From assembly GCA_029550865.1 (NCBI GenBank), contig JAKPGM010000073.1, positions 1-64,000 on the forward strand: 64,000 nucleotides of DNA. Reading direction: 5' to 3'. A program made the translations under genes and the position numbers. Positions within the stretch are counted from its first letter, which is position 1, and the number at the start of each line of letters is the position of its first letter. The stretch comes from Bacteroidota bacterium. GTDB taxonomy: Bacteria; Bacteroidota; Bacteroidia; Bacteroidales; DTGW01. The notes beneath the pieces are model-generated. The model had not been told where the DNA came from, did not search any database, and was given only the letters and a program-made list of their open reading frames with translations. This document shows, one piece after another, positions 1 to 10,229 of this stretch.

Positions 1-138
1 GTATAATCAGAGGTTTGCAAAATGCATTGAACGGGGTGAGTGTAAAGGTTCATAAGATCATGTCTATTTTCTTAATGGTTTTTATTATGAAATATCAATA
101 CATAGATAGAATTTTTAACTAAATTATGGGATAATGTC

Positions 139-196
139 AGCTCCCATTCCCTCTCCTTTGTAAGGGGTAGGGTGGCCAATAGGTCGGAGTGAGGAT
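139..196. repeat. degenerate copy of the C/G-rich hairpin repeat (ccctctcctttgtaagggg...ggagtgagg)
   Basis: Shares the CCCTCTCCTTtgtAAGG core and gtgagg end with the strong hairpins at 21.5-22.1 kb. Confidence 0.4.
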
Positions 197-1113
197 TATT
201 GTTGCAAAAGCTGAAAGATGAGATGCATTTTTCCATCAATCGTTTCTTCCCCATCAATCCAGTGAATTTTAATTCCTTGTCGTTCCATTCGTCGAAACCA
301 TGTCATCTGTCGTTTTGAGAATTGGTGAATGGCAATATTGAGTTTTTCCACCATTTCGTCGTATGTTAATTGCCTGGTAAGGTAAAGGGTAACATATTTG
401 TATTCCAGGCCATAATATAACAAAGCCTCGGGACTTAGCCCATTTTTTAGCAGCTGGCTTACTTCATCGATTAGACCTTCCTGTAAGCGTTTATGTAAAC
501 GTTGCGTAATACGTTCTTTGAGTCTGGCTCTTTCGAAATATATTCCAATATTAAGGCTTGTAGGAATTGGAAATTTGGTTAGCTCGTGGGCATGCTCTTG
601 TTCATATACGGCTATTTCGATAGCACGGATTGCGCGGTTTTTGGTGTCAATGTCGGTTTTATTATGCAGTTTTTTGTAGCGTTGTAGTATCTCGGCCAGT
701 TCTTCGAGCGATTTGTTGCGTAGCTGTTCTCTTAATGCAGGGTTGATGGGGACCTCGGGCAACTGGTATCCTTTTAAAATTGCTTCGAGATACAATCCCG
801 AACCACCACAGAGTACCGGGATTTTACCTTGTTGTAAAAATTGCTGAAATACCATGTGAAAATCCCGTTGGTACTCAAATACATTGTATTGGTACCCTGC
901 ATCACAAATGTCGATAAGATAGTATGGAACAGGTTCGCCATTCACCACATAGTCGGCCAGATCTTTGCCGGTGCCAATATCCATTCCTCTATAAATCTGG
1001 CGGGAGTCGGCACTAATTACGCCAGACTTCAGTTGGTGGGCAACATGAACTGCCAACAGTGTTTTTCCACTGGCCGTGGGACCTAAAATGGTAATTAAAT
1101 TGTAACGATTCAT
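196..1113 (-). CDS. miaA: tRNA dimethylallyltransferase
   Basis: N-terminal GPTASGKTLLAVHVA P-loop, SADSRQIYRGMDIGTGK, QMTWFRR motifs. Confidence 0.95.
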   Translation of the reverse strand: MNRYNLITILGPTASGKTLLAVHVAHQLKSGVISADSRQIYRGMDIGTGKDLADYVVNGEPVPYYLIDICDAGYQYNVFEYQRDFHMVFQQFLQQGKIPVLCGGSGLYLEAILKGYQLPEVPINPALREQLRNKSLEELAEILQRYKKLHNKTDIDTKNRAIRAIEIAVYEQEHAHELTKFPIPTSLNIGIYFERARLKERITQRLHKRLQEGLIDEVSQLLKNGLSPEALLYYGLEYKYVTLYLTRQLTYDEMVEKLNIAIHQFSKRQMTWFRRMERQGIKIHWIDGEETIDGKMHLIFQLLQQ

Positions 1114-1348
1114 TCGATTGGAATTTGTTTTTCAAAGTCGGTTTGCTTGACAGGATGATCGAAGTACGAAACTTGCAAATGGTAAATTATTATCCAGCAT
1201 GTGATGCCTGTCAATGCATTGATATGCATGCCGTTCTAATTTTTTAAGATGTACAGGTTCGTTTTTACTTAATTTTTGCAAAAATAAGATAGCGTATATT
1301 TTTATTTACAGGTTGTTCAAGTAATTTTGTGCCATCAAATACAGTGGC

Positions 1349-1966
1349 ATGAAATGGCGTACCTATAGTCGATCCTTGCGTACTATGCAAAAAATGATTC
1401 TGTCGCCGGTAACAGGGTGGGATGATGTATTAACTTCCCCTATTCAGTCTACCGGCTGGCATATGAAGCATTTTGTGCTGCCGGTGGTGTTGCTCATTCT
1501 CGTTGCGCATTTGGTTGGCTATTTGATACTGGCTATTACCATAGGGAACTATTCGATACCCTATGTACTGGTGAAGACCCTGGCTACTTTTTTCGATACT
1601 TTCTTTACTTTTTTTGTCACCATTATCATTGTTACAGAATGGACCAGGAGGCTTGGCTGGTCGATAAGTTATGATCGATTGTTTTTGGTAAACAGCTATT
1701 CGCTTTCGGCATTCTGGTTAGGAAAAATGCTGGCAGGGCTACTGGCTAATTATCCCACCCTGGGTTCTTTTTTTGTTTTTCTGGGCGTTACAGGGATATA
1801 TCCGTTCATTCTGGGGGCAGAGCGATTAAATCTCGTAGAATCTCACCGAATGAATAAGCTTTTAGCCATGAATATAGGTGTGTTTGTATTGCTGTACCTG
1901 CTTATTCGATGGGTGTTTGATTTTCCCTTGAAAATGTTGTACTATTTGCACACTTTTAATCAATAA
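1349..1966 (+). CDS. Yip1-like multi-pass membrane protein
   Basis: 205 aa with several hydrophobic segments; 2 nt upstream of smpB; Yip1-like pattern. Confidence 0.55.
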   Translation: MKWRTYSRSLRTMQKMILSPVTGWDDVLTSPIQSTGWHMKHFVLPVVLLILVAHLVGYLILAITIGNYSIPYVLVKTLATFFDTFFTFFVTIIIVTEWTRRLGWSISYDRLFLVNSYSLSAFWLGKMLAGLLANYPTLGSFFVFLGVTGIYPFILGAERLNLVESHRMNKLLAMNIGVFVLLYLLIRWVFDFPLKMLYYLHTFNQ

Positions 1967-1968
1967 TT

Positions 1969-2427
1969 ATGTCCCGATCGACTGCAAGTGTAGAAATAAA
2001 AAACAAGAAGGCTTCGTTTGAGTATGAGTTTCTGGAGCGGTATACTGCTGGCATTAAGCTCACGGGTACCGAAATTAAATCGATCCGGGCGGGAAAAGCC
2101 AATCTTGTGGATGCCTACTGTTATTTCGAGAAGGGCGAATTATATGTAAAGGGCCTACATATTGCTGAATATGAATGGGGAAACCTGAATAATCACGATC
2201 CACGCAGGGTGCGCAAGCTGTTGCTGACAAAAAAAGAATTGAACAAACTTTATCGGCGTTCGCAGGAAAAAGGGCTCACCATCATCGCTTATCGCCTATG
2301 GATAAACGAACGGGGATGGGCAAAACTCGACATAGCTCTGGCACGGGGTAAGAAGCAGTACGACAAACGTGAGGATATCAAGAAAAAAGACCTCCAGCGA
2401 GAAATGGACCGACACTTTAAAATTTAA
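1969..2427 (+). CDS. smpB: SsrA-binding protein SmpB
   Basis: [38 protein letters not shown] and C-terminal [19 protein letters not shown]. Confidence 0.97.
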   Translation: MSRSTASVEIKNKKASFEYEFLERYTAGIKLTGTEIKSIRAGKANLVDAYCYFEKGELYVKGLHIAEYEWGNLNNHDPRRVRKLLLTKKELNKLYRRSQEKGLTIIAYRLWINERGWAKLDIALARGKKQYDKREDIKKKDLQREMDRHFKI

Positions 2428-2455
2428 ACAACTTTCCTTCTGTCTGAGGTCAGCT

Positions 2456-2932
2456 TTAGTGGATACGCAAATTTTTTAAATCCTTACTATTGGGGAGGAA
2501 CTTGCTTGCATCGCCTCCGTGTCGCAATATGTCGCGTACTAACGTAGAAGTAATAGCGGTATGTTCAGGTAGGGTGAGAATAAAAATGGTTTCAATATCG
2601 TCGGCCATGGCACGGTTGACCTGAGCAATAGACCGTTCGTATTCAAAATCAGCGGAAGTCCGGAGACCTCGAATAATAAAACGTGCATTTTGCTTACGGC
2701 AAAAATCGACGGTAAGCCCGGTATAGCTCATTACGCTCACCTTTTCTTCGTACTCAAAAACTTCCTTAATCCACTGCAACCGTTTCTCAAGCGGGAAGAA
2801 GTCTGTTTTATTGGTGTTAATACCAATGGCAATAATTATTCGGTCGAAAAGATTCAATGCTCGCCGAACAATGGACTCGTGTCCAATGGTAAAGGGATCG
2901 AATGAACCTGGAAAAACTGCAATACGTTCCAT
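2456..2932 (-). CDS. coaD: phosphopantetheine adenylyltransferase
   Basis: FPGSFDPFTIGHESIVRRAL, RGLRTSADFEYE, TSTLVRDI motifs. Confidence 0.96.
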   Translation of the reverse strand: MERIAVFPGSFDPFTIGHESIVRRALNLFDRIIIAIGINTNKTDFFPLEKRLQWIKEVFEYEEKVSVMSYTGLTVDFCRKQNARFIIRGLRTSADFEYERSIAQVNRAMADDIETIFILTLPEHTAITSTLVRDILRHGGDASKFLPNSKDLKNLRIH

Positions 2933-3255
2933 GGAAAAATGTTTTTTGCAAAGGTAGTACGAATGTTTGGGATTAATGAAAAAGAGTACAAAGAATAATA
3001 ACCCCGCTATAGAAATTACAGAGAGACTATTTGCCTTTAAAATCCATCCATAGCATATAGTAATAGGTTATTTGTACCCGGGTAACTCATGGGCCTGCTC
3101 AGGTGTTGGTAGTAGATATATTCAATCGATATTACTTCTAAATTAACCACGAATGTAGTCGGACGATGAATGGGCGGCTTATTTTAAAAACTTGAGGGAT
3201 AAGAGCCTAAGTGAAAGGGTCGGGAAAGACGTTGAATAGGGTAAATAACTAATAA

Positions 3256-3273
3256 TACCAATGATCATTGGTA
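3256..3273. promoter_or_regulatory. 18-bp perfect palindrome TACCAATGATCATTGGTA (candidate operator)
   Basis: Exact self-reverse-complement in the long coaD/MBL intergenic region. Confidence 0.4.
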
Positions 3274-3484
3274 ACACTTTCTTCTTATAATTTTTTCCCT
3301 TGATTCCTGAAATTAATTCTTTTACATATAAAACACGGAAAAGCAACAATTGTTGTTAACTTTGAGTTTGTTTTTTTGCAAAATTTGAGCAGAGAAAAAA
3401 TGAAATAAATTCACCGGGGGCATCTTTATATAATGCCAAAAGGCCAATGCTTATTTTTGCATGGATAGAATCTATTAGGCTTTT

Positions 3485-4351
3485 GTGAATGATGAATTTG
3501 AATGTATGCAAGTTGTTGTATTAGTGGATAATATGCCTCATCCCGAGAAAATGCTTGGCGTTGAACACGGTTTAAGCTTGTATTTCGAAGTGGATGGGAG
3601 TAAGTGGTTGATTGACACAGGTGACTCGGGTATTTTTTTTGAAAATGCTCAAAAGCTTGGTATTGAAATAGCCAGCATTGATTATCTTATCCTTTCCCAT
3701 GCGCATCGTGACCATACCGGTGGACTTGAAACCTTCGTAAATATTAATCATAAAGCAAAGATTTATCTTTCGGAAAAGATTCAGAACAGGATGTTTTACT
3801 CGCTGCGACGGGGGAGGGTAAGAAATATAAGTCCCGACCATGTTTTGTTGGAAAAACTTGCCAATCGCTTGGTGTGGATACGTGACAATACATCTGTAAC
3901 GGATAACGTGACAATTGTAAGCCAGATACCGAATAAATATCCTATCCCAAAGGCTAATGCAAAACTTATATACACCATTGCAGGGGCAGAATATCCCGAC
4001 GATTTTGACCACGAACTGGCTCTGGCTGTAAAGCTAAAGCAAGGTATGGTAGTTGTGTCGGGTTGTGCCCACAAGGGAGTGTTGAACATTTTGCATGCCT
4101 GCACTCAACCTTTTGGCAATACAACCGTTTTGGCCTATATAGGAGGTACGCATTTGCTTGATAGTAGTCCCGACGAACCTTTCGAAACCCCTTTCGAAGT
4201 TGAACAGATAGCAAGGGAAATTCAGCACCATTATCCCCATATGCATTTAATAGCCGGTCATTGTACAGGCAATGAGGCAAAAAAGATATTTGCACGTATC
4301 CTGGGCAAAAATTACCAGACCTTTTATACAGGATATGCAACAAATATCTAG
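3485..4351 (+). CDS. MBL-fold metallo-hydrolase (COG1237-like)
   Basis: LSHAHRDHTGG metal-binding motif, VVSGCAHKG, GGTHL, AGHCTG. Confidence 0.85.
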   Translation: MNDEFECMQVVVLVDNMPHPEKMLGVEHGLSLYFEVDGSKWLIDTGDSGIFFENAQKLGIEIASIDYLILSHAHRDHTGGLETFVNINHKAKIYLSEKIQNRMFYSLRRGRVRNISPDHVLLEKLANRLVWIRDNTSVTDNVTIVSQIPNKYPIPKANAKLIYTIAGAEYPDDFDHELALAVKLKQGMVVVSGCAHKGVLNILHACTQPFGNTTVLAYIGGTHLLDSSPDEPFETPFEVEQIAREIQHHYPHMHLIAGHCTGNEAKKIFARILGKNYQTFYTGYATNI

Positions 4352-4431
4352 CAAAATGATATAACGTTGAGAAAACTGGATGATTGGATTTTTAACCTTG
4401 ATTGGCTTATAGTGAAAAATACCCTCACCTG

Positions 4432-4460
4432 TTGCTCGAGCAAAAAAAATGTTATATTTG
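4432..4460 (+). promoter_or_regulatory. Bacteroidetes-type promoter (TTG-N18-TATATTTG) for tRNA-Val
   Basis: TTG at 4432 and TATATTTG at 4453, just before the tRNA. Confidence 0.6.
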
Positions 4461-4471
4461 CACCCACAAAA

Positions 4472-4546
4472 GGGTTGTTAGCTCAGTTGGTTTAGAGCAT
4501 TACCTTGACAGGGTAGGGGTCACTGGTTCGAATCCAGTACAACCCA
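4472..4546 (+). tRNA. tRNA-Val (anticodon GAC)
   Basis: Cloverleaf: acceptor GGGTTGT/ACAACCC, D-loop GTTAGCTCAGTTGGTTTAGAGC, anticodon loop TTGACAG, T-loop GGTTCGAATCC. Confidence 0.95.
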
Positions 4547-4555
4547 CAAACTTCA

Positions 4556-5128
4556 TTAAAGCGTTCGTACGAAAGAGGCTATTACTACAGCCGAACCTTT
4601 TTTCCCATCCAAGAAAGATACTATCAGGTGATACGCCCCCGTCTTCTGGCATTGGAAATTAAACGACTGAAAAGTTTGTCCTGTTTGTGGATTATAGGTG
4701 CTGGCGTATAATTTAGATACGTCGTATAGTTGTAAAATAGCCTTACCCTGGGAACCTTCGGCGTTACAAACGGTAAAGCGGTATTCGGTGTTTTTGCTTA
4801 ATACGATAGTAAAACGCTGTTCAGGAGCTTTGCCTTCCGGTCCTGCTGCGTCGAGTTCTACATAAAAATCTTTTAAATAGGTAGCATCATCGCCTGCAAC
4901 AGAGTTACAAAGTTCTACCAGCTTTGAACCCGATTGAGCTATAGCATGCTGTCCCGAAAAACCCCATACCGCTACAGCTATACCGAATACAAACAAAACT
5001 CGTGTAAATTGCACCGATGATAGTAAAACGTATTTTATCATCCTAACTCTTCCAAACATCCGAAGGACAATATTAATATTTTGTTTGCATTTCTTTGGCA
5101 TCATAGTCAAAAAATTTGTCATCCCCAA
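4556..5128 (-). CDS. exported hypothetical protein
   Basis: 190 aa, N-terminal hydrophobic signal; last gene of the co-directional minus-strand block. Confidence 0.7.
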   Translation of the reverse strand: MGMTNFLTMMPKKCKQNINIVLRMFGRVRMIKYVLLSSVQFTRVLFVFGIAVAVWGFSGQHAIAQSGSKLVELCNSVAGDDATYLKDFYVELDAAGPEGKAPEQRFTIVLSKNTEYRFTVCNAEGSQGKAILQLYDVSKLYASTYNPQTGQTFQSFNFQCQKTGAYHLIVSFLDGKKGSAVVIASFVRTL

Positions 5129-5142
5129 TCAGAGTTTTCCTC

Positions 5143-6060
5143 TTACTGTTTAATCAATTTGTTTCGTGTAAGTTCTACTATCTGGGAAATTTCGTTAAGC
5201 TGTTGGGTAGTAATATGTACTATACTTTTATCTTTTTGCACTACCGTCATCATCCCATTTTCAACAACAGTTACGGGTTCGCCCTGTTCGTACGTGATTT
5301 TAACCTCATCAAATTTTGCTTTAATGTTGTTAAATTCGTTCACATAATTTTTGAAAATAGGGTCTTTGGCATAGGAGGCCAATAGGGTCATAAGGTCGGA
5401 TAGGATTATTTTTTGTTCGCCAATTTTTTCAAGAAGTTTTGGGTCAGGTTTAATTTTGGATACCTGAATGGTAATATAAATACCTTCGAGCCATGCACCT
5501 GCAATAATCAGTGCACTAAGATTGCCCCGCTTGCGTTGGCGCAGATTTTGGTCAATCTGGTTAAAACTATGGACAGATATGTATTTGAGCGAATCAACAT
5601 TAGAGCTGTTGCTTGCCAGACGTTTTAGGGTAGCAAAATCGAAATATTGCCCCACATTAATGCCATCGGCCAGGTTTTTAATGGTCGACAGGTAGTCGAT
5701 AACCGAACCCGTTTTATTGTACATATTAAGATATCCCAAATCGGCACTAAATACGCCAAGGGCAAAAGCTTGCGCATAGTTTGTACTATAGCTCGAAACA
5801 TATTCCGTCGGTGCCAGGTAATCCCTGTTAAAAGGGACGCCCATTTCCTTTATCAGTGCTGCAATCTCGATGGGTGAGGAAATGTTTTCAGTAATACTTT
5901 TAACAGCCTCGACCTCGATATCAATTACCCCTTTGTTAACCTCTTCATAGGGAACATCCAAATTTTCATGAGGTTTTAAGTGGCTATTGATGTAAATCAC
6001 ATAAATGCTCACTCCTATAAGGATAAGGGCAGAGGCAATGAAGATAATTCTCTTTGTCAT
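5143..6060 (-). CDS. membrane-anchored hypothetical protein
   Basis: 305 aa, single N-terminal TM segment, 10 nt from the ABC transporter gene. Confidence 0.75.
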   Translation of the reverse strand: MTKRIIFIASALILIGVSIYVIYINSHLKPHENLDVPYEEVNKGVIDIEVEAVKSITENISSPIEIAALIKEMGVPFNRDYLAPTEYVSSYSTNYAQAFALGVFSADLGYLNMYNKTGSVIDYLSTIKNLADGINVGQYFDFATLKRLASNSSNVDSLKYISVHSFNQIDQNLRQRKRGNLSALIIAGAWLEGIYITIQVSKIKPDPKLLEKIGEQKIILSDLMTLLASYAKDPIFKNYVNEFNNIKAKFDEVKITYEQGEPVTVVENGMMTVVQKDKSIVHITTQQLNEISQIVELTRNKLIKQ

Positions 6061-6070
6061 ACGATTCAGC

Positions 6071-9000
6071 TTAATGAATACTATTTTTTAAGCGTTTAAA
6101 AGTGTCGGGCAACTCAATGAGTCGCTTAAAGAAATCGAAATACAGAGTTATGTATAAAGTTAAGGTAAATATCCAAATTATCAATAGGTTAAACCAGTAG
6201 GTGTCGTAATATCGTCCCATGAAGTGTTTACGGGGAGCATATAGATGTGTTCTAAAATCGTACTTGTTTTTAGGAATGGGATCAAGATAGATGGGATCAA
6301 TCTGTTGAACCAGGTGATGGTTATAAATGAGTAATTTATTTTTTTCCTTCTCAAAAACTTTTTTTACCATATCGGCCAGATGTTCGTTGTAGTAAGTATC
6401 GTAAAATTTTTTATATACATCGGGCTTATTCTCGTTAAGATAAGCCAGCATATTATTTTTACGTTTATCGGCAGCATCGTACACTTTTTCGTAGTATTCA
6501 GTCAATGCACCCAGGTAATCGGCCGTATTAATAGCAGCTTGTAAATTAAATTTTTCAAGGGTAAGCGAAGTGTCAACGGTACAGGGTACGACGGGCACCT
6601 GTTGTTTTTGAATAAGGATTTCGTTTCGCAGGATGAGAAAATCATCGATCGTTTTCTCAATTTTAGATGAATTATTGAGTTCTGTCATTACAGCGTCGAG
6701 ATGCTTGAGGAGCTGGGGAAGATAGTATACAATTTTAAAGTTGGCATTACTTATTTCTTTTTCGTAGTCGTAGAAGTATTTTTCGTACTTGTTGTCTTTG
6801 AACTGGTGTACCATAAGGGCCTCGTAAGCCCATTTAGTAGGCATCAGGTCGGCAATCAGCGGTACTTTATCGACACTGGAAATGTTACGATTGAGTTTGT
6901 CGAAGCTAAACATGGCACCACTGAGCACCATCATTGGAATCATCAGAAAGGGGATGATGATGTAAATGGTTACCACAGAATTAAAGGATGCTGAGATATT
7001 TAGCCCCAGTACATTGGCAAAGGCTGCTACAGAGAAGAGCATGATCCAGTAAGTAAAATACATCGATTTAAGCCCAAGAATAGTATTCCCGATTACGACA
7101 AAGGAATACGTTTGGATAGCCGACAGAGTAAAAAGTATAAGCACTTTGGCAAGCAGATAGCTATTTTTACTCAGGTTGAGGAACTTTTCGCGTTTAAGTA
7201 TTTTTTGGTCGTGAAAAATTTCTTCGGCGCTAACAGTTAGGCCAAAAAAGGCAGCCACAATAATACTCATGAAAATGTATATGGATACATTTTCGTTTTC
7301 CCGGAAGATGTAAACATTCGAGGTGGGGTCGGCGATGTATCGTATGATATAGGATAGAATAAAGGCAAGCAGAGGATATTCCAACAAATTAAGCAGGATA
7401 TATTGCCGATTGCTAATTTTGGCCAGCAGGTCGCGTTTGAAATATATTTTAAGCTGTTTGAGTCGACTGGGAATGTTGAGCGATTTAGGGGGCGCTTCAC
7501 GGGCTGGTTCAATTTTTTCGACGGGAAAGTTATTGTAGTAGTATTCTTCCCATTTTGCAGGGGGTACTTTTCGAACGCCGGTGTAATTTCCATACTCGTC
7601 AACCACCTGGGTTTCCATGATGTTAAAAATGAGTTCGGGGTTGACGGTACCGCAGGTAGGACATTCGCCCACATCGCTATTGATTTGCTGGTCGATGCGT
7701 TTGAAATACATTACCGCTTCGACAGGATTGCCGCTATATACCTGGTAGCCACCGGTATCGAGAATAATCATTTTGTCGAACATCTTGTAAATGTTCGATG
7801 AGGGCTGGTGTATAACGACAAACACCAATTTTCCTTTAAGAGCCAGTTCCCTCAACAGGTCCATCACGTTTTCCGAGTCGCGTGAGGAAAGCCCTGAGGT
7901 GGGTTCGTCGACGAAAAGGATTGAGGGCTCGCGGATGAGTTCGAGGGCTATATTCAAGCGCTTACGTTGACCCCCCGAGATAGTTTTGTTCATTACGTTA
8001 CCCACTTTCAGATGTGCACGGTCGAGTAACCCCAGGTTGTAAAGGGTAGTATTGACCATGTGGGTAAGCTCTTCATCGGTCTTGTCGCGGAAGCAAAGTT
8101 TAGCGCTATAAAATAAATTTTCGAAAACTGTAAGGTCTTCAATCAGCAGGTCATCCTGTGGAATAAGCCCAATGACACCTTCCAGTTCTTTCTTCTGGGT
8201 ATGCAAGTTAATGCCGTTGATGAGTACTTCGCCACTCGAAGGTTTCTCAATTCCACAAAGTACGTTCAACAAGGTGGTTTTACCTGCACCACTGGCACCC
8301 ATAATACCCACCAGTCGGCCATGGGTTTCTGAGAAGTTAATACGCCTCAGCCCATAGTCGCCATTGGGGAAGACATACGAAACATCGTGAACTTCGAAAG
8401 AAATTTTGTGGGCGTGTATGTCGGCCAAAAAGTGTGCCGATACATCTGAATAATAAATAGGTTTACCTTTGGGCAGTTTTACAGTACTACCATTGGCAAA
8501 AAGATAAATGCGTTTATTGTTGATGGCCAGGCCGTTCAGGAAAAGGTCCTGGTTGCCTATATATTTAAGAAAATAAAGGTCGACGCTGGGTATGCGAAGG
8601 ATAAATATATGGCTGTCGAGTTTTTCGGTTCTGATGTGTTTACAGGCATTGTGGTTTTCCCGGTCATTGATAACCAATACCTGTGGGTCATTTATTTCGT
8701 CGGGATCGTTGTGGATAACAAATTTTTCAATGCTTTGAAATTCTTCTTTGGCGATGTTAAACACTTCGGCCACTGTGTTGATAATGGCCATGCGTTGTTC
8801 GGTAAACTTGCGCTCGGAGTTGACTAATTCGAAGAGTCGAACAAGAGCAACGATCTTCTGGTTTTGATTGAGGGTTTTGTTTATTTTTTTACAGATACCA
8901 AGTATACGTACCGAATCGTTGACTTTGGTAAGTCGCTTTTTTTTTACTTCGCCTTCGCTTTCGTCTTCATCGCCCCATTCTGCATGTTTTTCGAAGAGAG

Positions 9001-9145
9001 CGTAATATTCCTTACTTTGCTCTTCCGACAGGTGTTGTGCCAGAAAAGTTTTAACATATTCTCGCTCGTTACTTTCAACGCCTTCGTCTTGCTTGGCAAT
9101 GATGGCAAATAGCTGCATCAATGCTTTTAGAATCTCTTCGCTCAT
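6071..9145 (-). CDS. ABCG-type ABC transporter: TerB-like N-domain + middle domain + ATPase + membrane domain
   Basis: Walker A GIMGASGAGKTTLLN, signature ISGGQRKRLNIALEL, Walker B ILFVDEPTSGLSS, CPTCG insert, C-terminal TM segments; acidic helical N-terminal domain resembling TerB. Confidence 0.85.
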   Translation of the reverse strand: MSEEILKALMQLFAIIAKQDEGVESNEREYVKTFLAQHLSEEQSKEYYALFEKHAEWGDEDESEGEVKKKRLTKVNDSVRILGICKKINKTLNQNQKIVALVRLFELVNSERKFTEQRMAIINTVAEVFNIAKEEFQSIEKFVIHNDPDEINDPQVLVINDRENHNACKHIRTEKLDSHIFILRIPSVDLYFLKYIGNQDLFLNGLAINNKRIYLFANGSTVKLPKGKPIYYSDVSAHFLADIHAHKISFEVHDVSYVFPNGDYGLRRINFSETHGRLVGIMGASGAGKTTLLNVLCGIEKPSSGEVLINGINLHTQKKELEGVIGLIPQDDLLIEDLTVFENLFYSAKLCFRDKTDEELTHMVNTTLYNLGLLDRAHLKVGNVMNKTISGGQRKRLNIALELIREPSILFVDEPTSGLSSRDSENVMDLLRELALKGKLVFVVIHQPSSNIYKMFDKMIILDTGGYQVYSGNPVEAVMYFKRIDQQINSDVGECPTCGTVNPELIFNIMETQVVDEYGNYTGVRKVPPAKWEEYYYNNFPVEKIEPAREAPPKSLNIPSRLKQLKIYFKRDLLAKISNRQYILLNLLEYPLLAFILSYIIRYIADPTSNVYIFRENENVSIYIFMSIIVAAFFGLTVSAEEIFHDQKILKREKFLNLSKNSYLLAKVLILFTLSAIQTYSFVVIGNTILGLKSMYFTYWIMLFSVAAFANVLGLNISASFNSVVTIYIIIPFLMIPMMVLSGAMFSFDKLNRNISSVDKVPLIADLMPTKWAYEALMVHQFKDNKYEKYFYDYEKEISNANFKIVYYLPQLLKHLDAVMTELNNSSKIEKTIDDFLILRNEILIQKQQVPVVPCTVDTSLTLEKFNLQAAINTADYLGALTEYYEKVYDAADKRKNNMLAYLNENKPDVYKKFYDTYYNEHLADMVKKVFEKEKNKLLIYNHHLVQQIDPIYLDPIPKNKYDFRTHLYAPRKHFMGRYYDTYWFNLLIIWIFTLTLYITLYFDFFKRLIELPDTFKRLKNSIH

Positions 9146-9176
9146 AGTTTAAATATTTACCACAGAATATCTGTGA

Positions 9177-9554
9177 TTAGGAATAGGCGACCAATTCAAA
9201 TGGAACCTCTACTATGTCGGCGTATTCGTTACCAGCTTCCTGCATATCTTCGTCATCTTCGGGATAATGCCATTTTACCAGTACTTCGTGTCCAGCCCGG
9301 GAAATTTCTTCGAGTTTCATCAGGACGTCAAGGATGAGTTTTGAGGACGCCGTATTGAAGTACTCCAGCTTAAAATTAAAAACTGTTTTAGGATTGGGTT
9401 GTTTGGCATATTCCGAGAGCCAACTCAGCAATGGACCGTAAAAACTCGTAACGTCTTCGGGCAAAGAACGTCCAGAAATTTCGAAATAGTTTTCAGCAGC
9501 GTCAAAAATCACCGTTGGCGTATCTTCTGTACCTTTTATCTTTATAGCTTCCAT
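9177..9554 (-). CDS. SiaC-family regulatory phosphoprotein (DUF1987)
   Basis: TPTVIFDAAENYFEISGRSLPEDVTSFYGPLLSWL and LEYFNTASSKLILDVLMKLEE. Confidence 0.8.
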   Translation of the reverse strand: MEAIKIKGTEDTPTVIFDAAENYFEISGRSLPEDVTSFYGPLLSWLSEYAKQPNPKTVFNFKLEYFNTASSKLILDVLMKLEEISRAGHEVLVKWHYPEDDEDMQEAGNEYADIVEVPFELVAYS

Positions 9555-9575
9555 ATGTTATCGGCTAATTAATTT

Positions 9576-10145
9576 TTATTCACGGGGTATTGAAGAGGTT
9601 AACAGGAAAAATGAGATATTGTCGTTGATGGGCAGGAAGTGATATTCCAGGGGTCGACCTGTTTTACGTTTAATATCGATAAAGCCAAGGCCCGCTCCGC
9701 CTTTTTCAGAAAGGCGTCCTTCCTTTATTTGTTTTTTGTAAAGTTCATTGAGTTCTTCTTTGCTCATAGCATTGATGCGTTCGAGCATTTCGCGCATTTC
9801 AGGGATTTTTGAGTTATCAATTGCATTACCAGTGGTTACAGTGTACTCCGACTGGTTTTTGCTTACCATAAAAATTCCCCGACCCGAGTAAAGAAAGTCG
9901 TTATCGGTAGCCTCGTCGGCATGCTTACTAATATTTTGTAAGCACTCTACCATCACGTGAAAAACTTTGCGCTGTACGCTTCCCGATTCCTCTTCCTTCG
10001 CCATATTGGATTCGGCCAATGAGGTGAATGCCTTGGTTATTTGATGCGTAATTTCACCCTCATAAACCAGCGATATCTCGTGTGCTTTCATGGTTTTATA
10101 GAATTCATACACGAACTCCAGAAAGCCTTTTGAATCCTTAAACAT
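9576..10145 (-). CDS. SiaB-family protein kinase (GHKL-like)
   Basis: VECLQNISKHADE N-box-like segment, GGAGLGFIDIKRKTGRPLEY; adjacent to SiaC-like gene. Confidence 0.75.
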   Translation of the reverse strand: MFKDSKGFLEFVYEFYKTMKAHEISLVYEGEITHQITKAFTSLAESNMAKEEESGSVQRKVFHVMVECLQNISKHADEATDNDFLYSGRGIFMVSKNQSEYTVTTGNAIDNSKIPEMREMLERINAMSKEELNELYKKQIKEGRLSEKGGAGLGFIDIKRKTGRPLEYHFLPINDNISFFLLTSSIPRE

Positions 10146-10229
10146 ATTTTTATTTTTTATAATTTAACTACTTAGTTTAGTTTCCCAAATTTATAAATAA
10201 TTATTAAATCGTTAAGTCAAAAAAGTACC

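Noticed and set aside
4402-4662. 86-aa plus-strand ORF
   Set aside because: Runs through tRNA-Val and the antisense of the 4556-5128 gene; no coding evidence.
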